NCBI GenBank assembly: GCA_035518715.1
Contig: DATIXJ010000043.1
Location: forward strand, 1 to 64,000
Direction: 5' to 3'
Source of the DNA: DATIXJ01 sp035518715
Lineage (GTDB): Bacteria > Bacteroidota > Ignavibacteria > UBA10030 > SZUA-254
Length of the DNA stretch: 64,000 nucleotides
The position numbers and the translations under genes were made by a program. Below, piece by piece: positions 37,170 to 44,917 of this stretch. Position 1 is the first letter of the stretch; each line of letters opens with the position of its first letter. A model generated the notes under the pieces. It saw only the letters and a list, made by a program, of their open reading frames with translations, was not told the DNA's origin and ran no database searches.

Positions 37170-37841
37170 ATGAAGTATGGTGTCGTTATCGCAACATGCT
37201 GCCTTGCACTGGTATCGTATGCTCACGCGCAGACCGATATGACTGATATGACCGATCGGACAACATCAGAAGTGTATCTCCTCGGAGGCCCCTCGTATCC
37301 GTACTTGCCCGCCGAGACCCGGGAAATCTGGAAGAAGGGATGGAACGGCGGAATCGGTTACGGATATTCGTTCAAGCCCGGGTCGATTGGATACGGAGCA
37401 GTTTATGCTTCGGTTGAATACAGCCGGTTCACGTTTAATGATGCAGGATACCGCTCATGGCTGCTGCCCCAGTATCCTGCCGACAGCGCGGCGGGGATAC
37501 AGCAGAGAGGACTGAGCGCGCGCGGACCGGAAATGATCTTTACCGCATCACTAAACTTCAAGGGAGCATTTTCCTCGTCGAGGCATTCCATCGCGCCCTA
37601 TTTTCTTGCCGGCATTGGCTATATGTATTACCAGCGGGACAGCGCGGGCATTCTCGGCACAACAACATACACGATGGAAAGCAAACATCAGTCAACGTTC
37701 ACCTGGTCGTTCGGTATCGGCATCGAAGCCCCGGTTGTTGATCCAGTATCTATCTTCATCCAGGCAAAAACGTTCCTCGGGATTTTTGATGAGCCTCGAC
37801 AATATTTTCCGGTAAGTGGCGGACTGCGCGTTCGCTTGTAA
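37170..37841 (+). CDS. small outer-membrane beta-barrel protein
   Basis: 223 residues with a signal peptide ending near YAHAQ. It is followed by a short tandem Thr-Asp-Met repeat (residues about 22-30; 9-base units gatatgact and gatatgacc at 37236-37253) and eight to ten amphipathic strands ending in RVRL. Resembles OmpW/porin-like small barrels; exact family not recognised. Starts the operon with arsC-like and sixA. Confidence 0.7.
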   Translation: MKYGVVIATCCLALVSYAHAQTDMTDMTDRTTSEVYLLGGPSYPYLPAETREIWKKGWNGGIGYGYSFKPGSIGYGAVYASVEYSRFTFNDAGYRSWLLPQYPADSAAGIQQRGLSARGPEMIFTASLNFKGAFSSSRHSIAPYFLAGIGYMYYQRDSAGILGTTTYTMESKHQSTFTWSFGIGIEAPVVDPVSIFIQAKTFLGIFDEPRQYFPVSGGLRVRL

Positions 37842-37844
37842 ACC

Positions 37845-38201
37845 GTGAACAACGACAAGATCACGATATACCAGAAACCAACATGTTCGACATGCCGGAA
37901 GGTTTACGGGCTTCTTGTCGAGTCGGGCATTGACACAGAGTCGGTAAATTACTACGTCACCCCTCTTTCGCGGAAGAAGCTGCGGGAGCTTCTGCGGAAA
38001 ATGGGAATTTCTCCCCGCGAACTCCTGCGCAAGAAAGAACCCCTCTATACACATCTCGGAATGGCAAGGACCACACTCACCGATGAGGAAATCATCGAGT
38101 TGATGGCCCGTCATCCCGACCTCATCGAACGGCCCATCGTAGAACGCGGGGATCGGGCCGTACTCGCCAGACCCCCCGAACGCCTGAGGGAGATTCTGTA
38201 G
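37845..38201 (+). CDS. ArsC/Spx-family thioredoxin-fold protein
   Basis: 118 residues; GTG start three bases after the barrel gene stop. The active-site region reads KPTCSTCRKVYGLL with CxxC. The late RPIVERGDRAVLARPPERL matches the ArsC-type reductase fold. No arsenic-resistance partners are near, so arsenate reductase, Spx-like regulation or general redox function cannot be told apart. Confidence 0.85.
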   Translation: MNNDKITIYQKPTCSTCRKVYGLLVESGIDTESVNYYVTPLSRKKLRELLRKMGISPRELLRKKEPLYTHLGMARTTLTDEEIIELMARHPDLIERPIVERGDRAVLARPPERLREIL

Positions 38202-38202
38202 C

Positions 38203-38703
38203 TTGAAATTGCTCCTGCTGAGGCATGGAGACGCCGTTGCCGGCGGGACGAATGACGCATCCCGGCCGCTTTCACCACTTGGCAGAGAGCAAGCGCGGAA
38301 AGCCGGAAAATTCCTGGCGCAGACCGCTATGAGCGTGGACATCGTCCTCTGCAGTCCTTTGCAAAGGGCAGCGGAGACCGCGGATGCAGTATCAGAATTC
38401 ATATCCGCGCGCCGTTCATCGACAGAACACCTGGTTCCCTCGAGCGATCCCGCGAATCTCATCAAGGAGCTGAACACGGCATCCGGGACGGCAATTCTCT
38501 GCGTCGGTCATGAACCGCATTTGAGCGCACTTATCTCACTCCTTCTCACAGGAAGCAGGAATGCGCGCGTGGCGATGGGAAAGGGAGATCTGGCATGTAT
38601 CGAAGTGGCTCTTCCGGCGGCACCCGGAAGGGGAACACTTCGCTGGCTGGTAACAACTGAACTACTGAATGCGGATGGAGGGCTCCTTGCGGCTACCCGT
38701 TAG
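38203..38703 (+). CDS. sixA: phosphohistidine phosphatase SixA-like
   Basis: 166-residue histidine phosphatase with LLLRHGDAVAG at the start (RHG motif) and GHEPHLSALISLLL late. TTG start one base after the previous stop, no other start possible without losing the RHG motif. SixA dephosphorylates phosphohistidine proteins. Its TAG stop overlaps the TAA of the convergent gene by two bases. Confidence 0.87.
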   Translation: MKLLLLRHGDAVAGGTNDASRPLSPLGREQARKAGKFLAQTAMSVDIVLCSPLQRAAETADAVSEFISARRSSTEHLVPSSDPANLIKELNTASGTAILCVGHEPHLSALISLLLTGSRNARVAMGKGDLACIEVALPAAPGRGTLRWLVTTELLNADGGLLAATR

Positions 38704-39527
38704 TGTAACAACTGATCGGGTTTGATCTTGCACTCCGCCAGAGCGCGATTGATCAGCTGGAGAAAACCGCTCGCCTCATCGAACACCTGTTTTGTCATCA
38801 CACTCCGGTCGCTTCCAAGTTCGTAGTAGGGAACTTCTGTCGGCGTAAAATTCGTGATCTCCTGATTCGGGCTCATCTTTCCGCGAAATGCCCACACCTC
38901 TTCGAACTGGCCGTCAAACTTTGTGGAACGCACGACGAGCCATCGCTTCATCCAGTTCCTGATCGGATCCATGTCATAATGTACCACCGCATCGATTTCC
39001 CCATCGTAATTATCATCCGCATAGTGATTGAACATGATGCGTGTATGTTCGATATACTGTTCGAACTGCTTTCTGCTCATCGGATTCTGAAAGCCGGGGA
39101 AGTCATCGGTTATGCTTGAATCCTCCACCGCCGCTGCGCCGCCCACGAGAGCCAGATAATCGATCCTGCCGTCGCCGTTCCGGTCGAAAATGTATCCCCA
39201 TGTTGAGACTTCCCCGATGTACGGCTTCGGCCCGTGAAATTCGACACTGAGACGCATATCCTTCTGCACGCTTTTGATCGGCTCCATGGTAATAGCAGCG
39301 ATAAGGACCTTTCGATCTTTCTTTTTTCCGATAAATGTCACATACCGGCCCATGAGATTCTTCCGGTACTTGATCTCATACCTTCCGATCGGGAAAGGCG
39401 TTTGGGTCACCGAATCGGCAACGGGATAGAAATTAACGACATCGACCCCCGACTGCGCTGAGGTATCCGCCGTTGCCAGAAAGAGCCCGGTTATGATGAA
39501 GATCAGTGAGTTTCTACGTAGTGACAT
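38700..39527 (-). CDS. exported EF-hand-like protein of unknown function
   Basis: 275 residues with a signal peptide (LIFIITGLFLATADTSAQ). DRNGDGRIDYLAL and DDNYDGEIDAVV look like calcium-binding DxDxDG loops as in dockerin or EF-hand proteins. A calcium-binding exported protein is inferred; the family is not recognised. Convergent with sixA. Confidence 0.65.
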   Translation of the reverse strand: MSLRRNSLIFIITGLFLATADTSAQSGVDVVNFYPVADSVTQTPFPIGRYEIKYRKNLMGRYVTFIGKKKDRKVLIAAITMEPIKSVQKDMRLSVEFHGPKPYIGEVSTWGYIFDRNGDGRIDYLALVGGAAAVEDSSITDDFPGFQNPMSRKQFEQYIEHTRIMFNHYADDNYDGEIDAVVHYDMDPIRNWMKRWLVVRSTKFDGQFEEVWAFRGKMSPNQEITNFTPTEVPYYELGSDRSVMTKQVFDEASGFLQLINRALAECKIKPDQLLH

Positions 39528-39633
39528 GGAATGGAATCAGGTCCGTATAAAATTGATCGCGTGAAATTATTCTCCAGATGAATAAACAATTCTTCTTTCT
39601 GAAATGCAATTCCAGATTCGTTCAACTATTTTG

Positions 39634-39641
39634 TATCTTTG
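39634..39641 (+). promoter_or_regulatory. TATCTTTG -7-like element immediately before tag
   Basis: A perfect TAnnTTTG three bases before the ATG at 39645. If used, transcription would start at or very near the ATG, giving a leaderless mRNA. No TTTG is found at the expected upstream distance. Confidence 0.35.
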
Positions 39642-39644
39642 TGC

Positions 39645-40229
39645 ATGAGAGAGACGAACAAACAGGTGCAAACCCGGTGTCCGTGGGGAGAACATGATCC
39701 ACTCTACAGATCGTATCACGACCGGGAATGGGGCGTTCCGGTTCACAACGAGAGAAGGTTGTTCGAAATGCTCTGTCTTGAGGGCGCTCAGGCAGGATTA
39801 AGCTGGATAACGATTCTCCGAAAACGCGGGGAATACAGGAAAGCGTTCGATAATTTTGATCCCGGGAAGATAGCCGCTTATGACAGGAAGAGAATCATTC
39901 AGTTATTGGGAAACAGCGGGATCGTCCGGAACCGATTGAAGATCGAAGCGTGCATTCGCAATGCCCGCGCTGCCCTGGATCTTCGCGAGGAAGGAACGAC
40001 GCTCGATGCGTTTCTCTGGCAGTTCGTGGATGGGAAACCGATCGTCAACAGGCGCAAATCCATGAAGGATGTTCCGGCATCAACGAACGAATCCGAGGCG
40101 ATGAGCAAGGCACTTAAATCCCGCGGGTTCAACTTTGTGGGTTCGACAATCTGTTACGCCTATATGCAGGCATGCGGTATGGTGAATGATCACCTTATCA
40201 GCTGTTTTCGCTACAAGGAGCTTCGATGA
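39645..40229 (+). CDS. tag: DNA-3-methyladenine glycosylase I
   Basis: Excises 3-methyladenine. N-terminal RCPWGEHDPLYRSYHDREWG and the C-terminal VNDHLISCF supply the family's zinc ligands (Cys, His, His, Cys). The ATG at 39645 matches the usual N-terminus; the TTG two codons earlier is not needed. 194 residues is full length. Its stop overlaps the next gene's ATG (ATGA). Confidence 0.95.
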   Translation: MRETNKQVQTRCPWGEHDPLYRSYHDREWGVPVHNERRLFEMLCLEGAQAGLSWITILRKRGEYRKAFDNFDPGKIAAYDRKRIIQLLGNSGIVRNRLKIEACIRNARAALDLREEGTTLDAFLWQFVDGKPIVNRRKSMKDVPASTNESEAMSKALKSRGFNFVGSTICYAYMQACGMVNDHLISCFRYKELR

Positions 40230-40891
40230 ATGATGAGCCCGGGAACAGAACGAGGGTAAAGATCTGCTGTATCCAGGATCTTGAGGAAGCGCGACTGGCG
40301 ATCTCCCATGGTGCCTCGGCAATCGGGCTGGTATCTGCAATGCCGAGCGGACCGGGACCAATTCCGGAATCACGGATCGCGGTTATCGCTGCATCTGTAC
40401 CTCCCGGGATCGATACGTTTCTCCTGACCTCCGAACAGACACCGGAAGCGGTAATTCGGCAACAGCGCGCCCTCCATGTCCGGACTCTTCAGCTGGTCGA
40501 TGAATTCCCGCCGGAAGGTTATACGCGCTTACGTGCAGAACTTCCCGGCATACGCATCGTGCAGGTCCTTCATGTCCGAAGTGAAAAAGCGGTCGGAGAG
40601 GCAGTCGATCTGGCACCGCATGTTGATGCCATTCTTCTCGATTCCGGAAATCCGGAACTCCGGACAAAGGAACTCGGCGGCACGGGAAAAGTGCACGACT
40701 GGGCGATCAGCAGGAAAATCGTGGAAGCGATCGATAAACCCGTCTACCTCGCGGGGGGACTCAAGCCGGAAAATGTGCGCCGGGCTATCGAATCCGTAAA
40801 ACCGTTCGCGGTCGATGTGTGCAGCGGCGTACGCACCAACGGCCGTCTCGACAAGAAGAAGCTTGCAGATTTTTTTGCTGCGGTCGGCTGA
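40226..40891 (+). CDS. phosphoribosylanthranilate isomerase-like protein (TrpF family)
   Basis: 221-residue TIM barrel. RVKICCIQDLEEARLAISHGASAIGLV and LLDSGNPELRTKELGGTGKVHDW carry the catalytic-type Cys and Asp of PRAI, but the usual KICG reads KICC and the SPR segment reads MPSGPGPI. No other trp gene is near. It overlaps tag by four bases and is translated with it. Either true TrpF displaced from the pathway genes or a paralogue of altered substrate. Confidence 0.72.
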   Translation: MNDEPGNRTRVKICCIQDLEEARLAISHGASAIGLVSAMPSGPGPIPESRIAVIAASVPPGIDTFLLTSEQTPEAVIRQQRALHVRTLQLVDEFPPEGYTRLRAELPGIRIVQVLHVRSEKAVGEAVDLAPHVDAILLDSGNPELRTKELGGTGKVHDWAISRKIVEAIDKPVYLAGGLKPENVRRAIESVKPFAVDVCSGVRTNGRLDKKKLADFFAAVG

Positions 40892-40894
40892 ACG

Positions 40895-41641
40895 TTAACG
40901 AACTGTTCCCTGCTTCGCGACTGCTTCCGCAGCTTTCTTTACGGCTTCGGGATCACCGAGATATGTGCTCCTGATCGGCCTGAGCGCATCGTCAAATTCG
41001 TACACCAGCGGGATGCCGGTCGGGATGTTCAGTTCAACGATCGCCTGATCGGAAATATTATCGAGATACTTCACCAGTGCCCGCAGACTATTCCCGTGGG
41101 CGGCAACGATAACGTGTTTACCGGACTTGACGGCAGGTGCGATTGTATGATGCCATGCCGGCAAAAACCTGGCGACCGTATCCTTCAGGCATTCTGTCAG
41201 AGGAATTTCCTTGGAATCGAGACTCCGGTATCGCGGATCGCTGGCCGGGTTTCGTTCATCATGGTCTTCAAGCGCCGGGGGCTGGACATCATAGCTCCGT
41301 CGCCACGTCAGGACCTGCTTCTCCCCGAATTTTGCCGCTGTCTCGGCCTTGTTCAGACCTTGAAGCGCTCCGTAATGACGCTCGTTCAGCCGCCAGTCGT
41401 GATGAACCGGAATCCACATCAGATCCATCTCATCCAGAACAATCCAAAGTGTGCGAATCGCACGTTTGAGAACCGACGTGTACGCAACATCAAAATCAAA
41501 CCCCTGTTCCTTGAGAATATGCCCCGCCTGACGTGCCTCATTCACGCCGCGTTCCGAGAGATCGACATCAGTCCATCCGGTAAACCGGTTTTCTTTATTC
41601 CACGTACTTTCTCCGTGACGGAGTAAGACGACTTTTTTCAT
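40895..41641 (-). CDS. gpmA: 2,3-bisphosphoglycerate-dependent phosphoglycerate mutase
   Basis: Interconverts 3- and 2-phosphoglycerate. LLRHGESTWNKENRFTGWTDVDLSERG at the start, LNERHYGALQGLNKAE and the second histidine in VAAHGNSLRALVKYLD. 248 residues, full length. Convergent with the TrpF-like gene three bases away. Confidence 0.96.
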   Translation of the reverse strand: MKKVVLLRHGESTWNKENRFTGWTDVDLSERGVNEARQAGHILKEQGFDFDVAYTSVLKRAIRTLWIVLDEMDLMWIPVHHDWRLNERHYGALQGLNKAETAAKFGEKQVLTWRRSYDVQPPALEDHDERNPASDPRYRSLDSKEIPLTECLKDTVARFLPAWHHTIAPAVKSGKHVIVAAHGNSLRALVKYLDNISDQAIVELNIPTGIPLVYEFDDALRPIRSTYLGDPEAVKKAAEAVAKQGTVR

Positions 41642-41779
41642 TCGACAATCCTTTTGTTCGGGTAACGATTGTAGTGCAATTCTTTCAATATAAACTTTTC
41701 ACGTTTCATTTGCATCGCCTGGAGCTCTTTCGAGTTCCAGTGAAATTCCGTATCTTGTGCGGTCACCATTATACTCATC

Positions 41780-42616
41780 ATGCCCGACAGAATAATTACG
41801 ATAGGTCACAGCCCGGATCCTGACGATGCGTTCATGTTCTACGGCCTGGCAAGCGGCAAGGTAAAACTTGACGGCATCACCATCCGGCACCTCCTCGAAG
41901 ACATCCAGTCCCTCAATGTCCGTGCTCAGCGCGCCGAACTGGAAGTCACCGCAATCTCTGCTCACGCCTTTCCTTCGGTAGAACGCCATTACTGGATTAT
42001 GAAAACCGGCGCAAGCATGGGGGAGGGATATGGGCCGGTGCTCATTTCAAGAACATATAACACGCTCGGCGGCTTGAAGGGAAAGCTCGTCGGCACTCCC
42101 GGGCCGTTGACCACGGCAACGCTTCTCTTCAAGATCTTTGCCCCCGGGATCCGTAATGTCGACATGCCGTTCGATGCGATCATGAAAGCAGTCGATGACG
42201 GCAAGATCGATGCGGGCTTACTGATTCACGAAGGTCAGATCACGTATAAAGAGCTTGGGTATCAGAAGGTACTGGATTTTGGAGAGCTTTGGCAGGAAGA
42301 AACGCGCGGACTTCCTCTGCCTCTTGGCCTTGATGTGGTCAGGAAGGATATAGGGGAAGATCTTGCGCGCAAACTCTCTCGCGGATTGAAAGAAAGCATT
42401 GATTACGGATACAGGTTCCAGAACGAATCTATTCCGTATGCCCTTCAATGGGGAAGAGGAATCAATACCGCGCTCGGGGAGAAATTTGTTAAGATGTACG
42501 TCAGCGAACTGACCATCGACATGGGAGACAATGGAAAAAGAGCTTTGGAATATCTTTTCCGCCTGGGGTCTGAGAAAGGGTTGATTCCGAAGGTTTCTCC
42601 TCTTACACTCTATTAA
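41780..42616 (+). CDS. mqnD: 1,4-dihydroxy-6-naphthoate synthase
   Basis: Futalosine-route menaquinone enzyme converting cyclic dehypoxanthine futalosine to 1,4-dihydroxy-6-naphthoate. GHSPDPDDAFMFYGLASGK is the family signature. VGTPGPLTTATLLFKIF and DAGLLIHEGQITYKELG follow. 278 residues. It faces the reverse menaquinone operon across the gene at 42677. Confidence 0.93.
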   Translation: MPDRIITIGHSPDPDDAFMFYGLASGKVKLDGITIRHLLEDIQSLNVRAQRAELEVTAISAHAFPSVERHYWIMKTGASMGEGYGPVLISRTYNTLGGLKGKLVGTPGPLTTATLLFKIFAPGIRNVDMPFDAIMKAVDDGKIDAGLLIHEGQITYKELGYQKVLDFGELWQEETRGLPLPLGLDVVRKDIGEDLARKLSRGLKESIDYGYRFQNESIPYALQWGRGINTALGEKFVKMYVSELTIDMGDNGKRALEYLFRLGSEKGLIPKVSPLTLY

Positions 42617-42676
42617 AGAAGACGGTCACTGAGCTCCGACACTCTGATGCGCGGATATTTTCTCCCGGCCTGCAGA

Positions 42677-43615
42677 TTAGTGTTCTACTTTTTCATTTTG
42701 AATTTCGACCTTCTTTTCGTACCAGTTCGCCGCATCATTCCATAGCTGATTCGACCGCTCGAGGAGCATCTGGAGATCGGTCAGCATGTGACGCTGTGTA
42801 AGTGCCAGCATGTTGCGGCTGACATCATTGGCGGCATCATCCCCATAATGAATCCCCACCAGATCCGATCCGAATTTGCCATATCGCTGTTTGTCGGCGG
42901 CAACGTCCTTTGACCACTTGTCTGACTGTGCCTTCAATTCCCGGTCGACAACCGCAAGGTGCTTGTCGATTGCTTCAAGCTTGACCCGGTGCACGCCTTT
43001 CGGATCAGGGTAATCCATCGTCAGATCGTGCACTACCGGAAGTTTCTTGATCTCGGCTTCCTGCCACGCGTCAATGCTCTTGTGTTCGGTATCGATCTTC
43101 TGGCGATACGCAATCTCGGCTTCGGCTTTCTCCTGCCGCTTCATATCCTCCTGTCCCACTTCGTCATTGATTTTCCCCGCCTCGCGCATCACTGCCTGTA
43201 CGGCCGGCGGCTCGGCGGTAGTCGGAGCCGGCGGTTTCATCTGCTGTGCCATCTGCATGGCAAACTCCATTTTTTCTTCCTGGCTCATCGAAGCAAGCTT
43301 CTTCTGGAAATCCGGATCCTGCATCTGCTTCATCATGCCGGATTCACCCGCAGCGGACTGCATGGTGAGCTCCTTAACGTGCTCGTTGAGTTTGCTCCGC
43401 AAATCATCGAACATCGCGTTATCGGTGCACGGATTCCCGGCCCCTTCCGGACATTTCGCCTTCTGATACGCTTCTTTGGAAGAGAGGACGGGAGGGATGA
43501 GCTTATCGTAGTACTTCAGCAGATCAGTTTTGAGGGGCATCTGACCCCAGCACATAGTCGTTCCGGCGGCACTCACCAGGAGTAACGTGATGATGCGTGA
43601 ATAAGACCTCACCAT
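42677..43615 (-). CDS. exported coiled-coil protein of unknown function
   Basis: 312 residues with a signal peptide (ITLLLVSAAGTTMCWGQ). The mature part is mostly charged helix and may form coiled coils (QEDMKRQEKAEAEIAYRQKIDTEHKSID). Two cysteines lie in CPEGAGNPCTDN. No family recognised. AAGGAAA eight bases upstream fixes the ATG at 43615. It is 129 bases after mqnC and may be its own unit. Confidence 0.65.
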   Translation of the reverse strand: MVRSYSRIITLLLVSAAGTTMCWGQMPLKTDLLKYYDKLIPPVLSSKEAYQKAKCPEGAGNPCTDNAMFDDLRSKLNEHVKELTMQSAAGESGMMKQMQDPDFQKKLASMSQEEKMEFAMQMAQQMKPPAPTTAEPPAVQAVMREAGKINDEVGQEDMKRQEKAEAEIAYRQKIDTEHKSIDAWQEAEIKKLPVVHDLTMDYPDPKGVHRVKLEAIDKHLAVVDRELKAQSDKWSKDVAADKQRYGKFGSDLVGIHYGDDAANDVSRNMLALTQRHMLTDLQMLLERSNQLWNDAANWYEKKVEIQNEKVEH

Positions 43616-43744
43616 GATTGAATTTCCTTTCTGATCAACGAGCAATTCCTCTCCCGGCGAAGTCTGATGAACTGCCGGATTTTATACATCGGGTGTGGTG
43701 GTTTTCCGAAATTTCTCGGGGTGGTACTAACGGGTCCCGCGTTA

Positions 43745-44857
43745 TTATGCGGCTTCCGATTTCTTGTAGACCTTCAGGACCTCATATGTCGTGGACCGTT
43801 GAACGGGAAGAAAACCCGATTCCCGGATTAGGGTGATGACCTCTTCAGTGTTCGTCTTGTTCACAAAATTCGCGGCGGCATGGACATTTTCCTCGAAGAG
43901 AGTTCCGCCAAAGTCATCCGCACCGAAATGGAGTGCGATCTGACCGGTTTTCTTCCCCTCTGAAAACCACGACGCCTGAATGTGATCAAAATTATCCAGA
44001 TAGATGCGCGAAAAAGCGATCATCTGAAGATATCGGAGCGGTGTTGCATACCTCGGAATGATTTTTTCCAGCGGCGTATTCCCGGGTTTAAAGCTCCACG
44101 GAACAAAAGCCGTGAATCCTCGATGCTCATCCTGAAGCCGGCGAATCGCTTCCAGATGTTCCACGATATCTTCGTCGGTTTCGAGGTGACCGTACATCAT
44201 CGTTGCCGTGGATTTGAATCCAATCTTGTGTGCTTCCCGCATCACATTGAGCCAGTCAGCGGAGGTTCCCTTGAGATGTGAGATTTTCTTCTTCACGCGG
44301 TCCGAGAGAATCTCCGCGCCGCCGCCGGGGATCGTCCGCTGCCCTGCATCCCAGAGTTTCCGCAACACCTCCGGTATCGAGAGCCCCGACACATTCGACA
44401 TGCCGATGATTTCCGAGGTGGACCAGAAATGCGGTGTAATCTGCGGGACTTCTCTCACCGTCCGCTCGACCATGTTCAGGTAGTACTCGAACGGAAGAGC
44501 GGGATTTACTCCACCCTGCAGAAGTACCGTCGTCACCCCGTGACTCGCCGCCTCTTTGAACTTCCGGATCATGTGATCCACGCTGTAGGTGTACTCTCCT
44601 TCTTCTCCGGGATGGCGGTAAAACGCGCAGAAGATACAGTCGATGTTGCAGATGTTTGAATAATTCGGGTTCGTGTCGATCACGAATGTTACCGCCGGAG
44701 CGTCCTGCCTGAGCGGCGGGTTTTTCTTCATGCGGATCTGATTTGCCAGATCACCCATATCCAAAAGCTCGGCATTCTTCAGGATGTCGAGTCCTTCTTG
44801 GGGTGTCAGCCGGCTTCCGGCCCGGACCCGTTCGTACAAAGACGAAAGCTGTGTCAT
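43745..44857 (-). CDS. mqnC: cyclic dehypoxanthine futalosine synthase
   Basis: Radical SAM enzyme cyclising dehypoxanthine futalosine. Cluster cysteines C70, C74 and C77 (CNIDCIFC). PGGGAEILSDRVKK, YGHLETDEDIVEH and LHFGADDFGGTLFEENVH are typical. 370 residues. It follows the MqnE-MqnA fusion by 60 bases and acts two steps later in the same route. Confidence 0.93.
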   Translation of the reverse strand: MTQLSSLYERVRAGSRLTPQEGLDILKNAELLDMGDLANQIRMKKNPPLRQDAPAVTFVIDTNPNYSNICNIDCIFCAFYRHPGEEGEYTYSVDHMIRKFKEAASHGVTTVLLQGGVNPALPFEYYLNMVERTVREVPQITPHFWSTSEIIGMSNVSGLSIPEVLRKLWDAGQRTIPGGGAEILSDRVKKKISHLKGTSADWLNVMREAHKIGFKSTATMMYGHLETDEDIVEHLEAIRRLQDEHRGFTAFVPWSFKPGNTPLEKIIPRYATPLRYLQMIAFSRIYLDNFDHIQASWFSEGKKTGQIALHFGADDFGGTLFEENVHAAANFVNKTNTEEVITLIRESGFLPVQRSTTYEVLKVYKKSEAA

Positions 44858-44917
44858 CTCAACTCCCGCTCCCGGACAAAATCAGCGCTGCTTGTTCGAA
44901 TCTGCGCCCACGAATCT

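Noticed and set aside
37236..37253. 9-base tandem repeat in the barrel gene
   Set aside because: Only two full copies inside a coding region; noted in the gene entry but not a repeat element.
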